Below are positions 18,616-26,357 of a stretch of 35,604 nucleotides of DNA, in pieces. How positions within the stretch are numbered: the first letter of the stretch is position 1; each line of letters opens with the position of its first letter. The DNA is from Desulfosarcina sp. OttesenSCG-928-A07 (lineage in GTDB: Bacteria > Desulfobacterota > Desulfobacteria > Desulfobacterales > Desulfosarcinaceae): contig JAJDJS010000026.1 in NCBI GenBank assembly GCA_030267325.1, positions 1 through 35,604 on the forward strand. The letters run 5' to 3'. Below the pieces are notes generated by a model. The model was not told the origin of the DNA. It did not search any database and was given only the letters and a program-made list of their open reading frames with translations. The translations under genes were made by a program, and so were the position numbers.

Positions 18616-18644
18616 TTGACATCAATCCCTAAGAGGCGTATGAC
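18616..18644 (+). promoter_or_regulatory. Candidate promoter upstream of the YeiH-type gene
   Basis: TTGACA at 18616-18621 is followed by TATGAC at 18639-18644 with a 17-base spacer. It faces the transporter gene, giving a leader of about 190 bases. It is the best match I see in this gap. Confidence 0.4.
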
Positions 18645-18836
18645 TCTGTACCACTCAGTCTGAGACATTTCTCCCAACAACTTGGTCCAATGCACTATAC
18701 TCAATGTCGGCCGGTCATGCGGCATTGATGCAGGTTAACCTTTTCAATCAAGGAGGTAAGGAAAAGAAGTCTCATTAAGTATGGTGCGGACGCATAGTGT
18801 TCTGTTATAAATCAACCCCGATTTCAGGAGGTTTTT

Positions 18837-20303
18837 ATGGTGACAGATGCAAAAGAAGCGGGTGCAAAACCCAAGACATTAAATGAAGACAAGGTCGCGC
18901 TGCTGATTGGGTCATTCCTGTTTTTGGTGGCGCTCATGAACCTTGCCGGCCTTGATTTGCTGGGCTGGATTGTAAAAGCCAACACCTGGCTGAATCCCAC
19001 ACAACTTTTTCGATCCACTTCACAAGCCTATGGGCTCAACGGATTTGTATCCCTGATCATTTCCTGGCTGGTGATGGGCGCTATTCTTTCCGTTGGCATG
19101 AAAATGCTGGGCGAAGATGTGGTCAAGTTCTTCAAGGGATTTACGCTGATTTATTTCATTGCCTATTTCTGTTACGCGCTGGGGAACAATGCCTATGTTG
19201 CCGTAACGCCGGACAAACTGAAAAATTATAATATCCCGTGGTCCATGGGGCTTTCCGGTGAGGCGGGATATATTGTTGCGCTGGTTGCCGGCATCATCAT
19301 CAGCAACTTCTTTCCGAAACTGGTCAGTTTCATGAAAGAAGCCTGCCGCCCGGAAATGTTCGTCAAAATTGCCATCATCATCATGGGCGCCGAACTGGGC
19401 GTGAAAGCGGCCGAGGCCATGGGACTGGCCTCTTCCATCATTTTTCGGGGGCTTTGTGCCATTGTTGAAGCCTATCTGATTTATTGGGCCCTGACCTACT
19501 ACATTTCCCGCAAGTATTTTAAATTCAGCCGTGAGTGGTCGGCTCCCCTGGCTTCCGGTATTTCCATTTGCGGTGTTTCCGCCGCCATTGCCACCGGCGC
19601 CGCCATTCGCGCCCGTCCGGTGGTGCCGATCATGGTATCATCGCTGGTCGTTGTCTTTACCTGTATTGAAATGCTCATTCTGCCGTTTGTGGCCCAGTAT
19701 TTTCTGTACACCGAACCCATGGTGGCGGGCGGCTGGATGGGACTTGCCGTCAAATCTGACGGCGGCGCCATTGCCAGCGGCGCCATTGTTGACGCGCTGA
19801 TCCGGACAAAAGCCATAGCAGTACAAGGGATTGAGTACCAGGAAGGATGGATCGTCATGGTGACCACCACCGTGAAGATCTTCATTGATGTGTTCATCGG
19901 TGTCTGGTCTTTTGTTCTGGCTTATATCTGGACCAAAAAGTTCGAAAAAAGTTCCGATGGACGCACCATGACCATGGGCGATGTATGGCAGCGGTTTCCG
20001 CGCTTTGTGCTGGGCTACATCATTACCTTCCTGATTCTTCTGCTGATCTGCCTGTATGTGGACGGCGGAAAGGTCATGGGCAAGAGCATGACCGGCCCCA
20101 TCAACTCCATGCGGGTGATGTTCTTCCTGTTCACCTTTTTCACCATTGGCCTGGTTTCCAATTTCCGCAAACTGTGGGCTGAGGGTATCGGAAAACTGGC
20201 GGCTGTTTACGCGGTATGTCTTTTCGGCTTCATCATCTGGATCGGCCTGTTTATTTCCTGGCTGTTCTTCCACGGGGTGTATCCTCCCGTTGTGGCCGGC
20301 TGA
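18837..20303 (+). CDS. YeiH-type membrane transporter (putative sulfate exporter family)
   Basis: An integral membrane protein of 488 residues and about eleven to twelve hydrophobic segments. The family landmarks of the YeiH/UPF0324 group are seen: KIAIIIMGAELGVKAAEAMG, APLASGISICGVSAAIATGA and the KSDGGAIASGAIVDALI stretch. The family is annotated as putative sulfate exporter, but the substrate has not been firmly shown, and I cannot identify it from sequence. It is longer than the usual 340-residue YeiH because it has an extra N-terminal part and a long C-terminal membrane part. CAGGAGG eight bases ahead gives a firm start. It is followed by a 56-residue membrane peptide on the same transcript, and then a strong terminator. 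Confidence 0.83.
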   Translation: MVTDAKEAGAKPKTLNEDKVALLIGSFLFLVALMNLAGLDLLGWIVKANTWLNPTQLFRSTSQAYGLNGFVSLIISWLVMGAILSVGMKMLGEDVVKFFKGFTLIYFIAYFCYALGNNAYVAVTPDKLKNYNIPWSMGLSGEAGYIVALVAGIIISNFFPKLVSFMKEACRPEMFVKIAIIIMGAELGVKAAEAMGLASSIIFRGLCAIVEAYLIYWALTYYISRKYFKFSREWSAPLASGISICGVSAAIATGAAIRARPVVPIMVSSLVVVFTCIEMLILPFVAQYFLYTEPMVAGGWMGLAVKSDGGAIASGAIVDALIRTKAIAVQGIEYQEGWIVMVTTTVKIFIDVFIGVWSFVLAYIWTKKFEKSSDGRTMTMGDVWQRFPRFVLGYIITFLILLLICLYVDGGKVMGKSMTGPINSMRVMFFLFTFFTIGLVSNFRKLWAEGIGKLAAVYAVCLFGFIIWIGLFISWLFFHGVYPPVVAG

Positions 20304-20332
20304 GCCTGAATGAACCCAGACAGGAGGAAAAA

Positions 20333-20503
20333 ATGAAAGAAAACGAAGATGTGAAATTCCATGAAGAGCTGGACAAAATGGAATATGAGCCGCTGAATGA
20401 CACGGAAGTCAAGCTGATACGCAATTCCCTGATTATCGGAACCGTATTGCTTGTGCTGTTCTACTTTGTGGCGGGCTGGCTTTTCCCGGGCGCTCACGCC
20501 TGA
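20333..20503 (+). CDS. Small single-pass membrane protein co-transcribed with the transporter
   Basis: A 56-residue protein with a charged N-terminal half (KENEDVKFHEELDKMEYE) and one hydrophobic helix (about residues 30-50, SLIIGTVLLVLFYFVAGWLF). CAGGAGG sits seven bases ahead of ATG 20333 and is very strong, so I trust this start over the longer in-frame extension into the transporter gene. The gap to the transporter stop is 29 bases and the terminator follows after 13, which makes a clear two-gene unit. It is too short for family assignment. It may be an accessory subunit or stabiliser of the transporter. Confidence 0.75.
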   Translation: MKENEDVKFHEELDKMEYEPLNDTEVKLIRNSLIIGTVLLVLFYFVAGWLFPGAHA

Positions 20504-20516
20504 AAACAGTGACCTG

Positions 20517-20566
20517 AAAAAACCGCTGCGGTTCGATCGTGTGCCTGCGGGCCGCAGCGGTTTTAA
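20517..20566 (+). terminator. Rho-independent terminator of the transporter unit
   Basis: AAAACCGCTGCGG (to 20531) pairs perfectly with CCGCAGCGGTTTT (20552-20564) around a 20-base loop, and the 3' arm ends in TTTT. Because the A-run on the left pairs with the T-run, it could work in both directions. Confidence 0.85.
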
Positions 20567-20584
20567 ACACATCCTTAGATTGCC

Positions 20585-20866
20585 ATGAGACACTTTAAAA
20601 TAAGATATATTTACGGGTTCCAGACGGAGCTCAAACAGACGTTTGAGGGCTATGTGGAGGCCGACTCCCTGCAGGCGGCGCTCCGTACCAAAAGCAACTG
20701 GCCCATTGAAGTTCGGTACAACTGTACCAGTGCCTGGGCTAAAAACCCCGGAACCAGTCTTTATTATGTGGAAGCCTGGGAAGCCGAGTGCTGCGCTGCC
20801 GATCCTGCGGAGAGAGGATCAGGTCCGTCACCCGTTGAGGACGCCGGATGCCGGAGTGTCATCTGA
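20585..20866 (+). CDS. Small protein of unknown function
   Basis: A 93-residue reading frame, not recognised. The first 65 residues look protein-like, with MRHFKIRYIYGFQTELKQTF and EGYVEADSLQAALRTKSNW. The last 25 residues (after YYVEAWEAE) look random and lie next to an intron-like remnant on the other strand, so the natural C-terminus may have been lost by insertion. No clear ribosome-binding site precedes the ATG. It could be a truncated gene or a chance frame. My confidence is low. Confidence 0.35.
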   Translation: MRHFKIRYIYGFQTELKQTFEGYVEADSLQAALRTKSNWPIEVRYNCTSAWAKNPGTSLYYVEAWEAECCAADPAERGSGPSPVEDAGCRSVI

Positions 20867-20869
20867 TTT

Positions 20870-21227
20870 TACCCGACTCTCTCCCCAAAAAGTACGATGG
20901 TTCATGTGTTTCCTTCAAATCTGCGCACGAGACCCAGCAGTGACAGAAGTCCACGCCGCTCAACGTATTTCACAGGAAGAGCTTGATTCATATGTGAGGA
21001 GCAGTCCACCACTGGCCGCGCCCGTGGTAGTCGATTTCCAGCCACCTTCTTCGCCAAGTCCCCGTTGCATCGTATGCGGTTCCTGTTCGTCAGGCCAGTG
21101 CTTTGCCTGCGGCTTCCTTTTCAGATTTCATACCTTGCGGCAGAACCTTGCCATCCGGCTAAAAGTTCCCCGTGACGGGCCTGTTGAGGACTTACACATC
21201 CAACTTCGCGTGCCCTGTCGGGCGTAC
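20870..21227 (-). mobile_element. Group II intron 5' fragment (domain I)
   Basis: Read on the minus strand from 21227, the sequence begins GTACGCCCGACAGGGCACG, close to the GTGCG-type intron 5' end. It continues with GTGTAAGTCCTCAACAGGCC, AGCCGGATGGCAAGG, AATCTGAAAAGGAAGCCGC, GGCAAAGCACTGGCCTGACG and AACAGGAACCGCATACG. These blocks appear in this order in domain I of a common bacterial group II intron class. The lower end is uncertain. GGGGAGAGAG near 20885 suggests the fragment continues into the next domain. There is no reverse transcriptase and no domain V here, so the element is a dead 5' piece. Recognition is by remembered consensus blocks. Bases 21228-21385 are AT-rich and without a gene. 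Confidence 0.68.
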
Positions 21228-21385
21228 ATATAAAAATCAAAAAATAAATAAAATTCATTTTTTATTTGCAAACGCACTTTTTTTTATATAAATTTTCCAC
21301 ACGGAAATGGAGGTCGCGTTGTTATCTTTTAATGCTGCAACGCTCCTTTAAAACCCTTTATCCCTATTCATGAAAGGATGTGCCC

Positions 21386-23296
21386 ATGACAACTCCTTAT
21401 GACGTGGCCTATGCAGAATCCATTCATCATCCGGAAGAATTCTGGGCCAGAGCAGCCGAAGAATGCCACTGGTACAAAAAGTGGGACAAAGTCCTGGATG
21501 ACTCCAACAAGCCCTTTTATCGCTGGTTTGTCGGGGGCGAGTTGAACACCTGCTACAACGCGCTGGACCTGCATGTGGACTCCGGTCGGGGCGACCAGCC
21601 TGCGGTGATTTATGACAGCCCGGTGACGGACACGATTAAGATCTATACCTATTTGGAACTGCGGGATGAGGTGGCCCGGCTTGCCGGGGTTCTGAGGGAC
21701 CAGGGCGTTACCAAGGGTGACCGGGTGATCATCTATATGCCCATGATTCCCCAAGCCCTCATGGCCATGCTGGCCTGCGCCCGCATCGGTGCGATTCATT
21801 CGGTCGTTTTCGGTGGATTTGCCGCCAATGAACTGGCCACCCGGATCAATGACGCAACACCCAAGGTCATTGTGTCCGCATCCTGCGGCATTGAAGGCGC
21901 AAAGATTATTCCCTACAAGCCACTTCTGGACAAGGCCATTGAAATGGCGGCATTCAAGCCGCAATCCTGCATTATTTTCCAGCGTTCCATGGAAAAGGCA
22001 CAACTGATCCAGGGACGGGATCTGGACTGGGACCAGGCCATGGCCGGGGCCTCTCCTGCTGATTGCGTTCCCGTGGCTGCCACGGACCCCCTTTATATTC
22101 TGTACACATCAGGCACCACGGGCCAGCCCAAGGGCGTTGTCCGGGATAACGGCGGCCATCTGGTGGCCCTTAAATGGACGATGAAGGCTATTTACGACAT
22201 TGATCCGGGAGATGTGTTCTGGGCGGCATCGGACGTGGGTTGGGTGGTGGGGCACTCGTATATTGTCTATGCACCGCTCTTCAAGGGCGCCACCAGCGTG
22301 CTGTTTGAAGGGAAACCCGTGGGAACGCCGGATGCAGGTGTATTCTGGCGCATCATCTCCCAGCACAAGGTGAAGTCCCAGTTTACCGCGCCCACGGCCT
22401 TCAGGGCCATCAAGCGGGAAGACCCCAACGGTGATTTGATCAAAAATTATGATCTTTCTTCTCTGAAGATTCTTTTTCTGGCAGGCGAACGCTCGGACCC
22501 GGATACCATTCAGTGGTCTGAAAGAAACCTCAAGGTACCGGTGATTGACCATTGGTGGCAGACGGAAACCGGGTGGGCCATTGCCGCCAACTGCATGGGA
22601 CTGCACCGTTTTCCGGTCAAATACGGTTCTCCCACCAAAGCTGTGCCCGGATGGAATCTTCTGGCGGTGGATCCGGGCACAAAACCCGTTCCAGCAGGTG
22701 AAACCGGCGCCCTGGTGGTCAAACTGCCGCTTCCGCCGGGAGCGCTTACCACCCTGTGGCAAAATGATGCCCGTTTTCTCGAAGCCTACATGGAAGAATT
22801 TCCCGGTTATTACAAAACTGCGGATGCCGGGTACATTGACGCGGAAAACTATGTGTATGTGATGGCCCGGACCGATGACATCATCAATGTGGCCGGCCAC
22901 CGACTTTCCACCGGTGCCATGGAGGAAGTTCTGTCCGATCATCCGGATGTGGCCGAATGTGCGGTTCTGGGGGTAGAGGATCAATTGAAAGGGCAGGTGC
23001 CCATCGGTTTTCTGGTGCTGAAAGCCGGCGTCAAGCGGCCCAATGAAGACATCATCAAAGAGGTGATCGCCATGGTGCGGGACCGCATCGGGCCGGTAGC
23101 AGCCTTCAAAACCGCCACCGTGGTCAAACGGCTGCCCAAAACCCGGTCCGGAAAAATTCTCAGGGGCACCATCCAGAAGATTGCCGACAACAAAACCTAC
23201 AAAGTGCCGGCGACCATTGACGATCCGGAGACCCTGAACGAGATGAAGCAGGCCCTCACCGGACTGGGATATGCAGGGTCCACCTCTGCCAGCTGA
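21386..23296 (+). CDS. prpE: Propionyl-CoA synthetase-type acyl-CoA synthetase (PrpE/ACSS3-like)
   Basis: AMP-forming ligase making acyl-CoA from a short fatty acid, ATP and CoA. The 636-residue protein has the P-loop TSGTTGQPKGVV (about 235-246), SDVGWVVGHSYIVYAPLF, the WWQTETGW core motif, the hinge region ARTDDIINVAGHRLS and the catalytic lysine in LPKTRSGKILRG near residue 590. FTAPTAFRAIKREDP and VAGER-like LAGERSDPD follow the propionyl-CoA synthetase/ACSS3 pattern more than acetyl-CoA synthetase. The preferred acid is still uncertain. ATG 21386 is preferred because AAGGA is seven bases ahead; GTG 21380 is possible. The gene stands alone and would allow activation of propionate or acetate. 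Confidence 0.9.
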   Translation: MTTPYDVAYAESIHHPEEFWARAAEECHWYKKWDKVLDDSNKPFYRWFVGGELNTCYNALDLHVDSGRGDQPAVIYDSPVTDTIKIYTYLELRDEVARLAGVLRDQGVTKGDRVIIYMPMIPQALMAMLACARIGAIHSVVFGGFAANELATRINDATPKVIVSASCGIEGAKIIPYKPLLDKAIEMAAFKPQSCIIFQRSMEKAQLIQGRDLDWDQAMAGASPADCVPVAATDPLYILYTSGTTGQPKGVVRDNGGHLVALKWTMKAIYDIDPGDVFWAASDVGWVVGHSYIVYAPLFKGATSVLFEGKPVGTPDAGVFWRIISQHKVKSQFTAPTAFRAIKREDPNGDLIKNYDLSSLKILFLAGERSDPDTIQWSERNLKVPVIDHWWQTETGWAIAANCMGLHRFPVKYGSPTKAVPGWNLLAVDPGTKPVPAGETGALVVKLPLPPGALTTLWQNDARFLEAYMEEFPGYYKTADAGYIDAENYVYVMARTDDIINVAGHRLSTGAMEEVLSDHPDVAECAVLGVEDQLKGQVPIGFLVLKAGVKRPNEDIIKEVIAMVRDRIGPVAAFKTATVVKRLPKTRSGKILRGTIQKIADNKTYKVPATIDDPETLNEMKQALTGLGYAGSTSAS

Positions 23297-23606
23297 ATTG
23301 TCCTGATTGGCAGTGCGGTAATGGTCAAGAGATGGAGGCCTGTATGCCAAACAACGGGCCCAGCAACCTCATGCATTCATAAGAACAATATTGACGTTGC
23401 GGTGATTTGACCGGCGGATCAGGCCAGCCGTCAGTCAGATCACCGTGTTTCCTGAAAATGCGTCTGATTCGGTGGATGCCAACCCAAGCGCCATGGTCAG
23501 CAAGCTCGGCCTGCGGCCGCTTCGACCTCTGTCGGTAGCGGCCGCAGGCTTCTGATCTTATCAGGCTTGCCGGCCTTATGGGATCCCCAGTTTTACAGGG
23601 TAGACT
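23297..23606. other. Intergenic region with two long hairpins
   Basis: Two inverted repeats stand out. CGGTGAT (23400-23406) pairs with ATCACCG (23439-23445) with further partial pairing, and it may end the acyl-CoA synthetase transcript. CCTGCGGCCGCT (23510-23521) pairs perfectly with AGCGGCCGCAGG (23537-23548). I see no gene in this stretch. Confidence 0.5.
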
Positions 23607-23708
23607 TCAGAAGGAACAGTCCACCGGACACCTGAAAAGTGGAACTACCGTTTTAACCGCTTCATCCCGGCATTCTTTTGCGTAACGACCGTTGGGACTT
23701 CCTCTCAT
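23607..23708 (-). pseudogene. IS3-type transposase OrfA stub
   Basis: A minus-strand frame starting at ATG 23708 reads MRGSPNGRYAKECRDEAVK, the usual opening of an IS3-family OrfA helix-turn-helix protein (compare the remembered pattern RYTKEFRDEAV). GGAGG lies nine bases ahead. After about 20 codons the homology ends and the frame closes in 33 codons, with CACTTTTCAGGTGTCCGG in the join, which resembles an IS terminal sequence. The element thus looks like left end, orfA start and right end, with the middle lost. Confidence 0.6.
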
Positions 23709-24167
23709 CTGGGCACCTCCGCTAAGTTGAGGATGTTCACCTTTGGTCTGTTTTTCAACCTGCCTCTCTCAAGCCTTACTGTCGGATCATCTCAGGAAAA
23801 GGTGCGTTCACACTATCTTTTTTACCCCTTATAACTTGCCAACCCGTTGCGGCCATCTGATAAAAATAAAAACTTAGTTAACTGAGCCTAAAAAATTTTT
23901 TTCTTCTTAACTTGACATCCTTGAGGTTCCATCATAGAACGCGGCATCAGGGATCTGCGGTGACAACCCATGGGTTTGTAACGGTTATCCCCATGAGGCA
24001 GAGGTATCCATCTGGTGTCAGGACTGATGCTTAGCTTGGTGTTCGGATGGATTTTCAGTGGGCCGTTTTCCGTTGTCGCCACTTCTTTGCAAGATATGGT
24101 GGCGTATGGAATGTCATCACCGGGATATTTTCCGCCATCTTTAAGTTCCGCAATCGTGTGAGGATGT
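23709..24167. other. Region between the IS stub and exbB
   Basis: This stretch holds the leader of the IS stub at its left end, a possible promoter at 23912-23940, and otherwise no recognised gene. A long minus-strand frame from 24358 to 23888 crosses into exbB and is probably a chance frame. Confidence 0.4.
23912..23940 (+). promoter_or_regulatory. Candidate promoter of the exbB-exbD-tonB operon
   Basis: TTGACA at 23912-23917 and TAGAAC at 23935-23940 have a 17-base spacer and point to exbB, 227 bases downstream. No clear Fur box is seen, although iron control would be usual for these genes. Confidence 0.35.
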
Positions 24168-24836
24168 ATGCACCCAAATAACATATCCATCGAGCGCATG
24201 TTTCTGGACGCCGACCCTGTTGTGCAGGGGGTCATGATTATCCTGCTTCTGGCATCCGTCCTGTGCTGGGCGATTTTTATTGAAAAGGCGGTATTGTTCC
24301 GCAAAGCTGCGGCAACCCTTCGGACCTTTAATACCGCAGTAACGGAATCATCCGCCATTAACAGGGATTTTTCCGCACACTGCCCGGGTTTTACGGCCTC
24401 TGTCGCAAAAGTGGGGGTGGAAGAGAGCCTGGATGATGCCGGGCATGAAACCCGGGAGGCTTACAGAGGGCGATTGGAGCGCGCCATGTCCAGTGTATTC
24501 GGCACCCATATTGATTTACTGGGAAGACGGGCCCTTTTTCTGGCCACTGTGGGATCCGTCTCGCCCTTTATCGGTCTTCTGGGAACGGTGTGGGGAATTA
24601 TGCATAGCTTTATGGGAATTGCCGCCTCCGGCGAAACATCCCTTGCGGTTGTGGCCCCCGGTATTGCCGAGGCCCTGTTTGCCACCGCAATCGGCCTTGT
24701 GGCCGCTATTCCAGCAGTTATCGGGTTTAACAAAATATCCAGTATACTCAAGGCGCTGACCAAAGAAGGGATGATCACCATCGGGCTTCTCGGCAACAAA
24801 CTGGCCAAGCAGCACTTTACTGGAACAGAAAGGTAA
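24168..24836 (+). CDS. exbB: ExbB/TolQ-type proton channel protein
   Basis: Inner-membrane channel subunit that, with ExbD and TonB encoded next, uses the proton gradient to energise outer-membrane uptake. The 222-residue protein has a first membrane segment at about 18-40 (VVQGVMIILLLASVLCWAIF), a cytoplasmic loop, then segments near 125-150 (ATVGSVSPFIGLLGTVWGIM) and 170-195. The MotA/TolQ/ExbB landmark GLLGTVWGIMHSF and AEALFATAIGLVAAIPAV are present. The start is supported by GAGG five bases upstream. The family also includes TolQ; tonB in the same operon favours ExbB. Confidence 0.92.
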   Translation: MHPNNISIERMFLDADPVVQGVMIILLLASVLCWAIFIEKAVLFRKAAATLRTFNTAVTESSAINRDFSAHCPGFTASVAKVGVEESLDDAGHETREAYRGRLERAMSSVFGTHIDLLGRRALFLATVGSVSPFIGLLGTVWGIMHSFMGIAASGETSLAVVAPGIAEALFATAIGLVAAIPAVIGFNKISSILKALTKEGMITIGLLGNKLAKQHFTGTER

Positions 24837-24841
24837 TCACG

Positions 24842-25378
24842 ATGCAGCAGATTCAGTCTGATCTGGCTTCCGACGCCGACTTTGGCGTGATGTCGGAAAT
24901 TAATGTGACCCCTTTTATCGATGTGATGCTGGTGCTGTTGATCATTTTTATGGTGACCGCACCCCTCATGATGGCATCCATTCCCCTCAATTTGCCCAAA
25001 GGCGCCATGACCCGTCTGGAACAGATGAATGCCAAACCCCTTATCGTCAGCATTGACGGTGAAAAACGAATCTATGTGGGCAAAGAAGAAGTTACAGCAC
25101 AAGACCATGACGCCTTTTTCAAGGAGTTGGCACTGACATCGGAAGACGGTGGTGTTCATGTTCGGGGAGACAAGGACATCCCCTATGGGGACATGGTGAA
25201 TCTCATGGCCAAACTCGGAAAAGCAGGATTTGCCCGCGTGGTCCTTGTCACCGAATCCGGAAAATCGGAAACAAACCCGGTGACACCGGATTCTGCAAAT
25301 TCCCCTTCACCCCTGACCGGGAAAAAGACAGCCTTGGTTTCCGCATCTTCCCAAGTTCATACACCGGGACGTCCATAA
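24842..25378 (+). CDS. exbD: ExbD/TolR-type protein
   Basis: Partner of ExbB. The 178-residue protein has a short N-terminal cytoplasmic part, a single membrane segment at about 20-45 with the key aspartate in INVTPFIDVMLVLLIIFMV, and a periplasmic domain ending VVLVTES. About 40 residues at the C-terminus are beyond the usual domain, rich in Ser, Pro and Thr. This may be a linker-like tail. It starts five bases after exbB and is followed nine bases later by tonB, so the three are surely one operon. Confidence 0.92.
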   Translation: MQQIQSDLASDADFGVMSEINVTPFIDVMLVLLIIFMVTAPLMMASIPLNLPKGAMTRLEQMNAKPLIVSIDGEKRIYVGKEEVTAQDHDAFFKELALTSEDGGVHVRGDKDIPYGDMVNLMAKLGKAGFARVVLVTESGKSETNPVTPDSANSPSPLTGKKTALVSASSQVHTPGRP

Positions 25379-25387
25379 ACCGAACCC

Positions 25388-26278
25388 ATGAACCGGAAAA
25401 AGAACCCCAAAAACATCACTTTTTTTGACGTAAAGGGGGAAAAGCTGTTCGGCGCCGCTCTGGTGGTGGCCATCTTGCTGCATACATCGGTGATTTTCGC
25501 ACTGGTGGTGTTGGATATGGCCAGGGAGCCCGAGTACCAGACGCTGGCCATAATGGACTTCTCCCCCTATGATCCCCTGGGGGGAGAACCCGGCGGCGCT
25601 CCGCCCGGAGAACCAATCAACCAGTCCCCCTCTCCGCCCCCGGCGAAGCCGGAATCGATTCCGCCGGAGCCCGAAGAAGTTTCCGAATCCGAACAAGCGG
25701 TGGTGACCACCACCGCAAAGGCCGCAGTAGACGATGTCGTCATCCCGCCCAAAAAAGAAAAGCCAAAGGAAAAACGCAAGCCCAAAAGGGAAAAACCACG
25801 GGAGCGCACCACTGAGCAGCCCGCCGAAAATACCAGTTCGCCTGTCCCGTCACAACTGGCCGGCACAGGCGGGAGTCAGGGAAATGTACAGGGCAGTGGG
25901 ACCCAAGGCGGCACGGGAGCTGTCGGTACAGGCCAGGGAAAGGGGCAAGGCGGCAGCGGCGGCGGAACAGGACAGGGAAATCCGGATGCACTCAAGGCCT
26001 ATCATGCACAGATCCGGAAAAAGCTGGAACGTTATCAGAAATATCCTCGTGCGGCCCGATCCCGTCGGCAGGAAGGAGTGGTAACTGTTTTCTTTGTCGT
26101 GAATCGAAACGGGACCGTGGTTGCCTCAAAGCTCGTCAAAAGTTCTGATCATCGCTTGCTGAATGATGAGGCCATCGCACTGCTCAAAAGAGTCAATCCC
26201 TTCCCGCCCATTCCAAAAGAGGTGCACCAGGACCAACTGGACATCACCATCCCCATTCGCTTCAAACTGGTCAATTAA
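25388..26278 (+). CDS. tonB: TonB-type energy transducer
   Basis: Periplasm-spanning protein that passes energy from ExbB-ExbD to an outer-membrane receptor. The 296 residues have an N-terminal anchor (about 20-42, AALVVAILLHTSVIFALVVL), a long Pro/Glu/Lys-rich region (65-145), a Gly-rich stretch (155-200) and a C-terminal TonB domain from about 205 (YQKYPRAARSRRQEGVVTVF, ending IPIRFKLVN). No TonB-dependent receptor lies in the window, so its substrate is unknown. It is the last gene of exbB-exbD-tonB and convergent with the next minus-strand gene. Confidence 0.93.
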   Translation: MNRKKNPKNITFFDVKGEKLFGAALVVAILLHTSVIFALVVLDMAREPEYQTLAIMDFSPYDPLGGEPGGAPPGEPINQSPSPPPAKPESIPPEPEEVSESEQAVVTTTAKAAVDDVVIPPKKEKPKEKRKPKREKPRERTTEQPAENTSSPVPSQLAGTGGSQGNVQGSGTQGGTGAVGTGQGKGQGGSGGGTGQGNPDALKAYHAQIRKKLERYQKYPRAARSRRQEGVVTVFFVVNRNGTVVASKLVKSSDHRLLNDEAIALLKRVNPFPPIPKEVHQDQLDITIPIRFKLVN

Positions 26279-26357
26279 AAAGAAAGTACTTTCGAAAATT
26301 CGAGAAACACCATATATCATGCGGCTTACCTGCACATTATGCCTGCCCCAGTTTACT

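Noticed and set aside
23888..24358. Minus-strand 156-codon frame overlapping exbB
   Set aside because: Half of it is antisense to exbB. The rest has a few protein-like stretches but no recognised motif or ribosome-binding site.
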